The notes: a model not told the origin generated them from the sequence alone. 38,618 nucleotides of DNA from Sediminibacterium sp. (GCA_028687975.1 JAQTZD010000019.1:1-38618); one strand, 5' to 3'; shown: positions 16,064 to 25,787, counted from the first letter of the stretch. Numbers and translations: made by a program.

Positions 16064-18109
16064 ATGTCTGAACAGCAAAAATCATTCAAGCCATTTGTAG
16101 CTCCCGAAAGCAAAATGGCCGAGCTGACCGTTAAATCTATTTTAATGGGAAGCCTGTTTGGTGTGATATTCGGTGCCGCAACGGTGTACCTGGCATTGAA
16201 AGCAGGGCTTACGGTTTCAGCGTCCATACCCATTGCGGTAATTGCCATTACACTGGGCCGAAAGTTTTTAAAGACAACCATACTCGAAAACAACATCATT
16301 CAGACCACCGGTTCTGCGGGTGAAAGCATTGCTGCCGGTGTGGCGTTTACCCTGCCGGGTTTTTTATTTTTGTCCTCGCCCGACAGTGCGGAATATTTTA
16401 ATTACCTCACCATTCTGATATTGGCCATTGTGGGCGGCTTGTTGGGAACCCTGCTGATGGTTCCGCTCAGAAAAGCGCTGATAGTAAATGAACACGATAA
16501 TTTACCTTATCCGGAAGGAACTGCATGCGGAGATGTATTAAAAGCCGGGGAAAAGGGAGGCGATTTTGCCAAGACTGCATTCTGGGGACTGGGCGTTGCA
16601 TTTGTATATGCATTGCTGCAGAAAGTAACGCATGTGATTGCAGAAACCCCCTACTATGCTACCAAGCACATCAACAAATTTTTTCCTTCTGCCAAAGTGA
16701 GTGGAGAAATTACGCCAGAATACCTCGGTGTAGGTTATATCATCGGGCCCAAAATTGGAGGAGTGCTGGTTGCAGGTGGTGTATTGAGCTGGCTGGTTTT
16801 TATTCCGCTGATGTCTACCCTGGTTCCTGCTGATGTAATTGCGAATCAACTGATCAAACTGGGCTACCTGGCAGATATTACCAAAGCCGGAGGTAAAGGA
16901 GGATGGGATCCTGTGGCACATCAGTTTGCGGATTATTCTTCCGCCATTTATTATGCCTATATCCGTCAGATTGGGGCAGGTACCGTTGCGGCAGGCGGTA
17001 TTATTACCTTAATCAAAACCATTCCTACCATTATTAAATCGGTTAAAGGAAGTGTGGCTTCGCTGAAATCAGAAAATGCAGGTGGTTCCGCAGTTGTTGC
17101 AAGAACCGAAAAAGACCTGAGTTTGAAAATAGTGGGTTTTGGTACACTTGGTCTCATCCTGCTGATTACTTTATTGCCACAGGTTCCCGGTGACAGTGTT
17201 TTACAGAAACTGCTCATTGGGGTATTGGTGGTCATTTTTGGTGCGTTGTTTGTAACCGTTTCTTCCAGAATTGTGGGCCTCATTGGTTCTTCCAACAACC
17301 CCATCAGCGGTATGACCATTGCTACGGTAATGGGTACCAGCCTGATTTTTTTAAGCGTGGGCTGGACAGGACAGGCTTTTGAACCATTGGTACTGGTAGT
17401 GGGTGGAATGATCTGTATTGCTGCTGCCAATGCCGGTGCAACGTCTCAGGATCTGAAGAGCGGATACATTGTTGGTGCAACACCCCGTAACCAGCAGATC
17501 GCATTGTTTGTGGGTGCCATTGTTTCTTCTGTGGTGATTGGTCTTACCGTTAAATTTCTGGATAAACCCAGTACCGATATGTTGAATCAGGGCATCCAGC
17601 ATGCTATTGGTACGGAAAAATATCCTGCTCCACAAGCTACCCTGATGGCCACCCTGATCAAGGGAATTCTGTCGCAGAATCTGGACTGGCAGTATGTATT
17701 TGCCGGTGTTTTCCTGGCAGTGACCATGGAACTTTGCGGCATTAAATCACTCAGTTTTGCGGTAGGAGCTTACCTGCCACTGGCTACCACTTTACCCATA
17801 TTCATTGGTGGTGCTATTCGCGGGTTGGTTGAATCCAGACAGAAAAAAGAAAACAGGGTTGCTTCTGCAGAAGACGATGAGCTGGGCAAGGGGAATTTGT
17901 TTGCTACCGGACTGGTGGCAGGCGGTGCCGTTGCAGGCGTAATCATTGCATTTGTTTCCGGTTCGGCCGGAGGAGAGCAGTTCCTGAAAGCCATCAGTAT
18001 GGAGGAAGGGCTGGTTCATGCATTGTCCGAAGGCGGATATTTCCTGCTTGGTACGGCGCTTTTTGCTACGATGGCTACCATCCTATATCGCGTGGCGGTA
18101 AAGAAATAA
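16064..18109 (+). CDS. OPT-family oligopeptide transporter
   Basis: This large polytopic membrane transporter of the OPT family carries oligopeptides or, in some branches, metal chelates. It has 681 residues and about 14-16 hydrophobic segments. Family features include the early MGSLFGVIFGAATVYLALKAGLTVSASIPIAVIAI, IIQTTGSAGESIAAGVAFTLPGFLFL, LPYPEGTACGDVLKAGEKGG, GLIGSSNNPISGMTIATVMGTS and ATSQDLKSGYIVGATPRNQQ. These motifs mark the bacterial OPT branch. It follows the POT gene by 30 bases. The substrate in this organism is not shown by sequence. Confidence 0.93.
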   Translation: MSEQQKSFKPFVAPESKMAELTVKSILMGSLFGVIFGAATVYLALKAGLTVSASIPIAVIAITLGRKFLKTTILENNIIQTTGSAGESIAAGVAFTLPGFLFLSSPDSAEYFNYLTILILAIVGGLLGTLLMVPLRKALIVNEHDNLPYPEGTACGDVLKAGEKGGDFAKTAFWGLGVAFVYALLQKVTHVIAETPYYATKHINKFFPSAKVSGEITPEYLGVGYIIGPKIGGVLVAGGVLSWLVFIPLMSTLVPADVIANQLIKLGYLADITKAGGKGGWDPVAHQFADYSSAIYYAYIRQIGAGTVAAGGIITLIKTIPTIIKSVKGSVASLKSENAGGSAVVARTEKDLSLKIVGFGTLGLILLITLLPQVPGDSVLQKLLIGVLVVIFGALFVTVSSRIVGLIGSSNNPISGMTIATVMGTSLIFLSVGWTGQAFEPLVLVVGGMICIAAANAGATSQDLKSGYIVGATPRNQQIALFVGAIVSSVVIGLTVKFLDKPSTDMLNQGIQHAIGTEKYPAPQATLMATLIKGILSQNLDWQYVFAGVFLAVTMELCGIKSLSFAVGAYLPLATTLPIFIGGAIRGLVESRQKKENRVASAEDDELGKGNLFATGLVAGGAVAGVIIAFVSGSAGGEQFLKAISMEEGLVHALSEGGYFLLGTALFATMATILYRVAVKK

Positions 18110-18176
18110 ATTACCGGAAAAAGAAAATTACGTTAAACCTTTTTCGAAGAGATTGATCTTAAGGGAAACCATTTTT

Positions 18177-20075
18177 ATGCAACCACTGCGGTTCATTAAA
18201 GTATTTTCCATAGGAGCTTTCTTCACGATTATATCTGCGTTTACTCCGGCGCCTCAGCCAGGTGCGGTAATGTTTAAGATTCATCTGCCCTATGCGAAGG
18301 CGGGCCTTACCAGGCAACAGGCCGCTGCTCACTTGCTCAATCGGTTCAGTTTTGGCGCTACTCCCGGAGAATTGGATGCAGTGGTATCGATGGGGCTGGA
18401 AAACTGGTTGCAAGAACAATTGCAGGCCAGCCTGCCCGATGAGGAACTGAATAAGCGAATGGCAAACGGATACGATGCATTGGCCATGAGCAATGCACAA
18501 ATCGTAAACACCTATGTTCGTCCGGATCAGGCATTGCAGATTGGGGTGGCCAGGAAACTGATCAGGAGAGACAGCATCATGGTGGCAGCCAACACTGCAG
18601 AGTACAGAATGATTGTCAGAACCCTGATGGATTCAGCCAGTCTGAAACCGGTGATCGAATTGCATCGCCAGTTGATTAATCAGAAAGTACTCTGTGCTGC
18701 ATACAGCAATAATCAACTAAAGGAGGTACTCACCGATTTCTGGTTCAATCATTTTAATGTATCCCTTACTAAGAATCAATCCCAGCAATTTGTACTTACC
18801 TATGAGCGGGATGCCATTCGTCCGAACGTGCTGGGCCGTTTCAGCAACCTGCTGGAAGCCACAGCCAAACATCCGGCGATGCTGGAATACCTCGATAATG
18901 CTTCCAGTGTCAGTAATGATAATAGTGTAGCTAACCCCCGCCTGAAGGCTCAAAAAAAGAACGAAGGACTGAATGAGAACTATGCCCGTGAAATCATGGA
19001 ACTGCATACCATGGGAGTGGATGGCGGGTATACCCAGAAAGATGTTACAGAAGTGGCGCGAGCATTAACAGGCTGGACGCTTTATCCCAACAGTGAGTAT
19101 GGCGCAGGAAGCGCTCAGCGGAAAATGTTGGAGCGGGTGGGTTTGAATACGCTGCAACAAAGAGGATTTGTGATACAAGGTGATTTTTTGTATCGCGCTG
19201 ATAAGCACGATCAGGGGGAAAAAAATATTTTAGGGCATGTTTTTCCAGCGGGTGGAGGATATGAAGAGGGCATGCGGGTCATCGAACTCCTGAGCATACA
19301 CCCTGCTACAGCTGCTTTTATTTGCAAGAAACTGGCTACCCGATTTGTTTCGGATACCCCTTCGGTTGATCTGGTGAGAAAAATGACTGCTGTATTTATG
19401 AAGTCGAAAGGAGACATCAGGCAGGTATTGATCGCAATGGTAGAACAGGTTGATTTTTGGAAACCTGCACTCACTCACGAAAAAATTAAATCTCCATTTG
19501 AATTGGTGATCAGCGCCATCAGGGCTACTCATGCGGATGTACAGGACCCCTTCCAGGTATTTAACTGGTGTGCAAGAATGGGGCAACGTTTTTATTATTA
19601 CCAGGCGCCCACCGGTTTCCCGGATAACGCTGCGTTCTGGATTAATACAGGCTCTCTGTTGAACAGAATGAATTTTGGACTGGCTTTTGCAACGCAGAAA
19701 ATTCCGGGCATCAGGATGAACTGGGCTCAGTTGAACAACAACCATGAGCCGGAAAGTGTGGAGCAGGCATTAACGGTATTCAGCAATATTCTGTTGCCCG
19801 AACGAAACCAGGAACAGAACATCAAACGACTGTTGCCCCTGGTGAAGGATGTTCGCATTGGCGCAAAAATTGCGGCGGCTGCAGATAAAGCCCCACCGCC
19901 GGTGAAAGATGAAACAAACATGGCAGAGGACCGTCCGTTGAAAAAACAGGAAAGGAAGGCATTGGCTAAAAATTCAAGGAAGCCCTTGCAGATGCCTTAT
20001 ACAGCAGGAATCAACAGTCCGGTAGCACAGGTAGCCGGCATCATCATCGGATCACCTGAATTTCAAAGAAAATAA
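18177..20075 (+). CDS. Exported DUF1800 protein
   Basis: The protein has 632 residues from the ATG at 18177, which begins directly with a Sec-type signal segment (MQPLRFIKVFSIGAFFTIISAF). An alternative ATG at 18153 adds 8 residues. DUF1800 hallmarks are the N-terminal AAAHLLNRFSFGATPGELDAV, VLTDFWFNHFNVSL, LGRFSNLLEATAKHPAMLEYLDNASS, NENYAREIMELHTMGVDGGYTQKDVTEVARALTGW, KYDQGEK-like DKHDQGEKNILGH and FICKKLATRFVSD. No enzymatic activity is firmly known for the family. Genes for DUF1800 and DUF1501 proteins are regularly adjacent, as here (10-base gap), and probably make one exported system. Confidence 0.92.
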   Translation: MQPLRFIKVFSIGAFFTIISAFTPAPQPGAVMFKIHLPYAKAGLTRQQAAAHLLNRFSFGATPGELDAVVSMGLENWLQEQLQASLPDEELNKRMANGYDALAMSNAQIVNTYVRPDQALQIGVARKLIRRDSIMVAANTAEYRMIVRTLMDSASLKPVIELHRQLINQKVLCAAYSNNQLKEVLTDFWFNHFNVSLTKNQSQQFVLTYERDAIRPNVLGRFSNLLEATAKHPAMLEYLDNASSVSNDNSVANPRLKAQKKNEGLNENYAREIMELHTMGVDGGYTQKDVTEVARALTGWTLYPNSEYGAGSAQRKMLERVGLNTLQQRGFVIQGDFLYRADKHDQGEKNILGHVFPAGGGYEEGMRVIELLSIHPATAAFICKKLATRFVSDTPSVDLVRKMTAVFMKSKGDIRQVLIAMVEQVDFWKPALTHEKIKSPFELVISAIRATHADVQDPFQVFNWCARMGQRFYYYQAPTGFPDNAAFWINTGSLLNRMNFGLAFATQKIPGIRMNWAQLNNNHEPESVEQALTVFSNILLPERNQEQNIKRLLPLVKDVRIGAKIAAAADKAPPPVKDETNMAEDRPLKKQERKALAKNSRKPLQMPYTAGINSPVAQVAGIIIGSPEFQRK

Positions 20076-20085
20076 AACAACAACA

Positions 20086-21348
20086 ATGACCAACAGAAGA
20101 GCTTTCATGAAATCAGGAGCCATGGCCTTATTCGCAACCGGCCTGGGTGGCGGTTTGCCGGCATTTGTTGCCAGGGCTGCACAGAGTCAGAAGTTCCTGC
20201 AACCCTACAAAAAAAGTAAAGTACTGGTATGTATTTTTCAGCGGGGAGCCATGGATGGATTGATGGCGGTTAGTCCTTATGCCGATCCTGCCCTCAAGGC
20301 TGCGAGGCCCGGTTTATATATGAGCCCTGCTGCAACAGAGGGCCAACTTTTTGATCTGGATGGAAGATTTGGTTTGCATCCCGCTCTGGATGGATTGTAT
20401 CCGTATTTCTCCGAAAAAAGAATGGCAATTGTACATGGGGTAGGTAGTCCGAATAATACGAGGAGCCATTTTGATGCACAGGATTATATGGAGTCGGGAA
20501 CACCTTTCAGCAAAAGTACATCCAGTGGTTGGTTGAACCGGGCCATAGGATTGATGGGACATGATGCAACTCCCTTCCGTGCGGTGAGCGTGACCAATGC
20601 CCTTCCCAGAAGTTTTTACGGGCAGGAAGAATCACTGGCCATCAGCAACCTGCAGGATTTTGCCATACAGATGCGGGGGAACCCCATGGCAGCAGGACTG
20701 GCTGCAAAATCGTTCGAAGAACTCTATGATCAGACCTCCAGTAGTATTTTAAACAGAACCGGCAAAGAGAGTTTTGAAGCCATTAAAATGCTTAACCTGA
20801 ATTCCATCCGGAATTATAAAGCGGCGGATGGCGTTGTTTATCCGGCTTCACCGCTGGGAAATGCACTGAAGCAGATTGCGATTCTGATCAAAATGAATGT
20901 AGGACTGGAGCTGGCTTTTGCTGAAAGCGGCGGTTGGGATACCCATTTTAATCAGGGAACAGCCAACGGCGCATTCGCACGCAACCTGAAAGATTTTGGA
21001 GACTCCATTGCGGCTTTCTGGAAAGACCTTGGTGCATACCAGGACGATGTTACCCTGATGACCATGACCGAGTTTGGCAGAACGGTGAAGCAAAACGGCA
21101 CAGGCGGAACAGATCACGGAAGGGGCAGTTGCCTGTTTGTTTTGGGCAATGATGTGCAGGGAGGTACAGTATACAATAAAGTGAGTTCGCTGGCCAAGGA
21201 GGAACTGGAAGATGGAAGAGACCTGCCGGTAAGTACCGATTTCAGGTCTGTTTTCAGTTCAGTTGCCGGTACTCACCTCATGATCAACAACAACCGTGCA
21301 TTGTTTCCGGGATGGGATGGTACTCCTTTGCTTTTGATGAAGGCATAA
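20086..21348 (+). CDS. DUF1501 protein with Tat signal
   Basis: The protein has 420 residues. The N-terminus MTNRRAFMKSGAMALFATGLGGGLPAFVARA is a twin-arginine signal (RRAFMK), so it is exported folded. DUF1501 proteins belong to the alkaline-phosphatase/sulfatase-like superfamily. Landmarks are VLVCIFQRGAMDGLMAVSPYADP, GRFGLHPALDGLYPYF, VHGVGSPNNTRSHFDAQDYMESG, SGGWDTHFNQ and MTEFGRTVKQNGTGGTDHGRGSCLFVLG, with His and Asp residues placed as possible metal ligands. It is partner to the DUF1800 gene 10 bases upstream. The stop codon is 2 bases from the stop of the convergent serine hydrolase gene. Confidence 0.93.
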   Translation: MTNRRAFMKSGAMALFATGLGGGLPAFVARAAQSQKFLQPYKKSKVLVCIFQRGAMDGLMAVSPYADPALKAARPGLYMSPAATEGQLFDLDGRFGLHPALDGLYPYFSEKRMAIVHGVGSPNNTRSHFDAQDYMESGTPFSKSTSSGWLNRAIGLMGHDATPFRAVSVTNALPRSFYGQEESLAISNLQDFAIQMRGNPMAAGLAAKSFEELYDQTSSSILNRTGKESFEAIKMLNLNSIRNYKAADGVVYPASPLGNALKQIAILIKMNVGLELAFAESGGWDTHFNQGTANGAFARNLKDFGDSIAAFWKDLGAYQDDVTLMTMTEFGRTVKQNGTGGTDHGRGSCLFVLGNDVQGGTVYNKVSSLAKEELEDGRDLPVSTDFRSVFSSVAGTHLMINNNRALFPGWDGTPLLLMKA

Positions 21349-21350
21349 TA

Positions 21351-22895
21351 TTATTGTACCAGCCGGATATGGTATTCCTGAATCATTGCAGGATTTTCGG
21401 GCGTAAGTGTGAAGCTGATGCGCACTTTTCCTTTTTCACCCTGTAAAATGCAGTAACCGCGAAGCTGGTTCTCAGGAACCATTTCTCCAACAGAAATGAT
21501 TTTACCTGCCTTTTCGAATATCTCGGCAGCTTCGGTTCTGAGTGCAGCAATGGGATAATCCGCAAAGAAATTATCGGCAAATATTCCTGATTTTTCTGCT
21601 CCAGAAAAACCGGGCAGAAGCTGAACCAATTCCTGCTTCCTTTGTGTAAGGATAGGCGATGGTTTTATCGTCATGGGTTGCAATCCTGCCAGTTTTACCA
21701 GTGTGTCCATCACGCGCAGGTTAGCTGCTGCAGTGGGTGCATAGGTTACGTTGGCAAAGAGCATGACGCCAATACCGTATTCGGGCAGCGTATTCCAGTT
21801 GCTGCCAAATCCGGGCAGTCCACCGGTATGACCTACCATTAGTTTATTATCGCAATCGCGGGCAATTCTTAATCCATAACCATAGGCAGATACAGTTGGG
21901 CAGGCCCTTCCGTCTGCGTATTTGAATTTGCTGTTCAGTCCGCTGAAATTCCAGGGCTGGTGCATTTCCCGGATACTGCTTCTTCGGATAATAATGTTTT
22001 CTGCATCATTCCGCGGAGGCCAAGCAGCAAGGTGAAGCGCCACGTATTTACTGAAAGATTCTACAGAAGTGATCATGCCACCCATTGCACCATAAATGCC
22101 ATCGTGCAATAAAGCTTCTTCTTTCCAGTTGTTGTTGATCCAGCGATAACCCTTTGCCAGCTGCTGCTTTGGCACTTTAGTGTATTCCCAGGCAGCCTGC
22201 ATACCCAGTCTTTTCCAGATATGCTGTTCTATATAATCGTTGTAAGGAATGCCGGTCACTTTTTTGATAATGTAACCGAGTGTTGCAAAACCCAGGTTAC
22301 TGTATTCATAGGCAATGCCATTGGCATTGGAAAAACTGATGCCTTTTTTATAGAGGTTGATGAGGTCTTCATCTGTATCGGCCAGCTGCCTGTCTCCCCA
22401 GGGGTTGTCTTCAGGAAAACCGGCTGCATGGGTAAGGAGCTGCCGTATAGTAATTTCGGTTGCATCTTTTGTAAGCCCCTGGTTCTTTATTTCGGGAATA
22501 TAGTGCGAAACAGGATCATCCAGTTTCAGCTTGCCTTCGTCGCGCAGCTTCACAATAGCCATGGCCGTAAGACTTTTGCTCATGGAGGCTATTCTGAACA
22601 TAGACCGGGTATCGGCTTTTGTTTGGCTGGCAAGGTCGGTAAATCCGTTACTGCCAGATACCACCAGTTGCCCGTCTACCACAATGCCATATGCATAACC
22701 CGGAACATGGTTGGCTGCAGCAAAACTGCTGTACATGCTTTCAATAACCGGTGCAAGCGCTTTGATTTTTTCGGCCCGGCGCGGATCGTTAAATTGGGGT
22801 GGAGTATACCCTTCGTTCGGATTATTTTGTGCAGCAAGCTGCATACAGATCATTCCTCCCAGAACAGATCCGATCCATTTTTTTAACAGGCGCAT
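21351..22895 (-). CDS. Serine hydrolase, class C beta-lactamase/D-Ala-D-Ala peptidase-like
   Basis: This exported serine hydrolase of the beta-lactamase superfamily (S12-like) has 514 residues and a signal peptide ending MCMQLAAQ-like (residues 1-23). Catalytic motifs are SMSK (Ser104-Lys107), YSN (Tyr198-Asn200) and HTG (356-358), the class C/esterase VIII/DD-peptidase set. Beyond about residue 400 it has a further domain of beta-strand character, as in many Bacteroidota paralogs of unknown substrate. Peptidase, esterase or aminopeptidase activity cannot be separated by sequence. It starts 18 bases after the E1 fusion gene and is probably co-transcribed with it. Confidence 0.9.
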   Translation of the reverse strand: MRLLKKWIGSVLGGMICMQLAAQNNPNEGYTPPQFNDPRRAEKIKALAPVIESMYSSFAAANHVPGYAYGIVVDGQLVVSGSNGFTDLASQTKADTRSMFRIASMSKSLTAMAIVKLRDEGKLKLDDPVSHYIPEIKNQGLTKDATEITIRQLLTHAAGFPEDNPWGDRQLADTDEDLINLYKKGISFSNANGIAYEYSNLGFATLGYIIKKVTGIPYNDYIEQHIWKRLGMQAAWEYTKVPKQQLAKGYRWINNNWKEEALLHDGIYGAMGGMITSVESFSKYVALHLAAWPPRNDAENIIIRRSSIREMHQPWNFSGLNSKFKYADGRACPTVSAYGYGLRIARDCDNKLMVGHTGGLPGFGSNWNTLPEYGIGVMLFANVTYAPTAAANLRVMDTLVKLAGLQPMTIKPSPILTQRKQELVQLLPGFSGAEKSGIFADNFFADYPIAALRTEAAEIFEKAGKIISVGEMVPENQLRGYCILQGEKGKVRISFTLTPENPAMIQEYHIRLVQ

Positions 22896-22913
22896 GCGGT
22901 TGGTTTTATTGAA

Positions 22914-24899
22914 TTAGTACTGCATTAGTTTTTCGATGCTTTGTGCTAAGCGGCTTTTGGCCATAAAGTTTTTCTCCAGTTCTATGTTAAAAGGAATCGG
23001 AGTGTCTAAGGAAGCACAACGCATTACAGGAGCATCCAGTAGTTCAAAACAATGTTCACTGATCCATGCACTTATTTCTCCGCCAATGCCGCCAATCAAC
23101 GTGTCTTCGTGCAGCAGCAGTACTTTCCCTGTTTGCTGAACCGCAGCCTGGATTGCAGAATAGTCGAGCGGTAATAATGTACGGAGGTCCAGTATATGCA
23201 ATGAAATTTCCGGATGATTCTTTTGGTATTCAACAGCCCAGTGAACGCCCGATCCGTAAGTAATCACAGAAATATCATCTCCTTCCTGCACCAGCCGGGC
23301 TTTGCCAATTTCCACTTCATAATAATCAACAGGCAGTAAACCGCTTACACTTCTGTACAATGCCTTGTGTTCAAAGTATAAAACCGGGTTAGGATCGTTG
23401 ATGGCAGCTATCAGTAACCCTTTTGCATCGTGCGGATTAGAAGGATAAACTACTTTCAATCCCGGCACATGGGTAAACCATGCTTCATTGCTTTGAGAAT
23501 GGAATGGTCCTGCCCCAACACCACCGCCTGTAGGCATACGTACCACCACATCGGCCTGTTGGCCCCATCTGTAGTGGATTTTTGCCAGGTTGTTTATAAT
23601 TTGGTTGAACCCAACGGTAACAAAATCTGCAAACTGCATTTCCATGACACTCTTGATGCCAGCAAGGCTTAGCCCTAGAGCTGTCCCTACAATAGCGCTT
23701 TCGCAAATGGGGGTGTTGCGGATTCTTTGTTTACCAAATTTTTCTACAAAGCCTTCAGTGATTTTGAAAGCACCACCGTACTCGGCAATATCCTGACCCA
23801 TGATCACCATATTCGGGTAGCGATCCATACTTTGCTTCAGCCCCTCAGAAATAGCATCGATGAAGCGTGCATCTCTCGACGGGCCTTCTGCTTTATGCAA
23901 TAAGGCTGGATCTGCGCTGTGTGGTGCATATACATCGGCCAGTTCGGCAACATCACTGATGGTCATCGGTGCGGCCTTGTATGCTATAGCAAGTTCTCTT
24001 TCCAGCTCTTCCTTGTATGCATTCCGGATATCTGCAATTTCCATTTCGGTGATCACACGCTCATCCAGCAGGAACTGTTCAAATTTTTTGATCGGGTCTT
24101 TGGCTCCCCACTCTTCGAACAACTCTTTGGGAACATATTTGGTTCCGCTCGCTTCTTCATGACCCCGCATCCGGAAAGTCATGCATTCGATCAGGTAAGG
24201 TTTCTGGTTTTTGATGCAATATTCTCTTACGCCTTTAATGGTTTCGATTACGGTAAGAATATTGTTCCCGTTTATCCGTACGCCTTCCATGCCATACCCT
24301 TTGGCTTTATCTACCAATTGCGCGCAGCGAAACTGTTCATTGATGGGGGTACTTAAGCCGTAACCATTGTTTTCAATAACAAAAATGACTGGCAGGTCCC
24401 ATACGGCAGCCACGTTCAGGGCTTCATGAAAATCTCCTTCGCTGGTACCGCCGTCTCCGGAAAAAGCCAGGGATACCTTATTTTCTTTTTTCAACTGGTT
24501 TGCCAGCGCTACACCATCTGCAATGGCCAGCTGCGGGCCAAGATGAGAAATCATTCCGCAGATATGATGCTCTTTGGTTCCAAAATGGAAACTCCTTTCC
24601 CGGCCCTTGCTGTACCCGTCTTTGTTGCCCTGCCATTGCATGAACAATTTATGCAGGGGCATATTGCGGGTGGTAAATACGCCCAGATTTCTGTGAAGCG
24701 GCATGATCCATTCATCCGGTTCCAGTGCCAGAGTTGCACCAACGGAGATGGCTTCCTGTCCGATACCGCTGAACCATTTACTGATTTTGCCCTGTCTGAG
24801 TAAAACCAGCATCTTTTCTTCGATCATCCTTGGTTGGAGGATGCTTTTATAAATATGAATCAGTTCTTCGTTCGTAAAGGAGCCTCTGTTAAAATCCAT
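22914..24899 (-). CDS. 2-oxoacid dehydrogenase E1, alpha-beta fusion (ThDP-dependent)
   Basis: This is the E1 component of a branched-chain 2-oxoacid or pyruvate-type dehydrogenase complex, with the alpha and beta chains in one polypeptide of 661 residues. The alpha part (about 1-320) has the thiamine-diphosphate motif SGDGGTSEGDFHEALN, ending in ENNGYG (GDG 148-150, NN 177-178). The beta part (about 345-661) has MGQDIAEYGGAFKITEGF, ESAIVGTALGLSLAG, MQFADFVTVGFNQIIN and GGVGAGPFHSQSNEAWF. The fused form is common in Bacteroidota and is usually annotated as 2-oxoisovalerate dehydrogenase. No E2 or E3 gene is in the window. It decarboxylates the oxoacid and passes the acyl group to lipoyl-E2. 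Confidence 0.93.
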   Translation of the reverse strand: MDFNRGSFTNEELIHIYKSILQPRMIEEKMLVLLRQGKISKWFSGIGQEAISVGATLALEPDEWIMPLHRNLGVFTTRNMPLHKLFMQWQGNKDGYSKGRERSFHFGTKEHHICGMISHLGPQLAIADGVALANQLKKENKVSLAFSGDGGTSEGDFHEALNVAAVWDLPVIFVIENNGYGLSTPINEQFRCAQLVDKAKGYGMEGVRINGNNILTVIETIKGVREYCIKNQKPYLIECMTFRMRGHEEASGTKYVPKELFEEWGAKDPIKKFEQFLLDERVITEMEIADIRNAYKEELERELAIAYKAAPMTISDVAELADVYAPHSADPALLHKAEGPSRDARFIDAISEGLKQSMDRYPNMVIMGQDIAEYGGAFKITEGFVEKFGKQRIRNTPICESAIVGTALGLSLAGIKSVMEMQFADFVTVGFNQIINNLAKIHYRWGQQADVVVRMPTGGGVGAGPFHSQSNEAWFTHVPGLKVVYPSNPHDAKGLLIAAINDPNPVLYFEHKALYRSVSGLLPVDYYEVEIGKARLVQEGDDISVITYGSGVHWAVEYQKNHPEISLHILDLRTLLPLDYSAIQAAVQQTGKVLLLHEDTLIGGIGGEISAWISEHCFELLDAPVMRCASLDTPIPFNIELEKNFMAKSRLAQSIEKLMQY

Positions 24900-24965
24900 T
24901 ATCGGTCGTCTTTATTTAGGGCGTAAGTTAGCCCCTTTTCCTTTGTTCCGGAAGGGAGATTTAAT

Positions 24966-24995
24966 AAAAAAAGACCCTCCGGAAGAGGGTCTTTT
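24966..24995 (-). terminator. Rho-independent terminator of the Bax-inhibitor-1 gene
   Basis: An 11-bp perfect stem (AAAAGACCCTC / GAGGGTCTTTT) with a 5-base loop lies 25 bases downstream of the BI-1 stop on the minus strand. The A-run at 24966-24972 gives a U-tract on that strand. The symmetrical tails mean it could also stop plus-strand transcription. Confidence 0.85.
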
Positions 24996-25019
24996 GTAAG
25001 ATATAATGAGGTTGTTGCC

Positions 25020-25787
25020 TTAGTCTCTGCTGGAGAGTTTGCTGAGCAGTTTCAGCATTTCGATGTAGAGCCATACAATGGTCACCATTAATCCGAAGGC
25101 GCCATACCATTCCATGAATTTAGGAGCACCTCTTTCTGCACCCTGCTCAATCATGTCGAAGTCCAGGATCAGGTTCATGGAAGCTACTACCACCACAAAC
25201 AGGCTGATACCGATGCTGAGCATGCTGCTGTCGTGCATAAAATTTACGTTTACACCAAACAAGCCGAGAACCATAGATAGAAGATAAAAAATAGCAATAC
25301 CAAGTGTTGCTGAAAAAACAATTGATCTAAAACGCTGTGTAGCATTGATGACCCTGAAATTATAGAGCAGGAACATGGCAATGGCCACACCAAAAGTGAG
25401 TCCTACAGCCTGCATCACCAGACCGGGATAACTTTCTGCAAAAGCATTGTTCATGATCACGGAAATACCGCCCAGAAACAGACCCTCGAGCAATGCATAC
25501 AGGGGAGCTAAATATTGTGCCCAGTTGGGTTTAAAGCTGATGGCTACCGCGGTAATTAATCCTCCGAAGATTCCTACCATCATCCACATATTGGCAGTGG
25601 CTGTTTTGCCCTCCTGAAATAAATGCCAGTTGAATGCTGCGCCGGCGATCAGCATCAGCATCATGAATCCGAATTTATTGATGGCGCCTTTTACGGTCAT
25701 AGTGCCCTGAAGGCTGGCATCCATCCCCAGGCTTTTGTCGAACATCTTTTCTGTAAGCGTTGGGTTACCTGATTTAAAAATTGCCAT
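25020..25787 (-). CDS. Bax inhibitor-1/YccA family membrane protein
   Basis: The protein has 255 residues with about seven hydrophobic segments, the usual topology of the BI-1/TMBIM family. It is close to the YccA/YetJ branch, in which members have been linked to calcium leak or to control of the FtsH protease. Visible features are a soluble N-terminus (SGNPTLTEKMFDKS), a first TM segment FMMLMLIAGAAFNWHLF, LYALLEGLFLGGISVIMNNAF and a C-terminal ILDFDMIEQGAERGAPKFMEWYGAFGLMVTIVWLYIEMLKLL. The last contains the paired acidic residues of the DFDxIExG type that form the pH/Ca sensor in YetJ. It is monocistronic, with its own promoter element and terminator. Confidence 0.92.
   Translation of the reverse strand: MAIFKSGNPTLTEKMFDKSLGMDASLQGTMTVKGAINKFGFMMLMLIAGAAFNWHLFQEGKTATANMWMMVGIFGGLITAVAISFKPNWAQYLAPLYALLEGLFLGGISVIMNNAFAESYPGLVMQAVGLTFGVAIAMFLLYNFRVINATQRFRSIVFSATLGIAIFYLLSMVLGLFGVNVNFMHDSSMLSIGISLFVVVVASMNLILDFDMIEQGAERGAPKFMEWYGAFGLMVTIVWLYIEMLKLLSKLSSRD

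Noticed and set aside
22221..22886. 221-codon open frame opposite the serine hydrolase
   Set aside because: It is antisense to a gene with intact SxxK, YxN and HTG motifs, and its translation is Cys/Phe/His-rich and non-protein-like.
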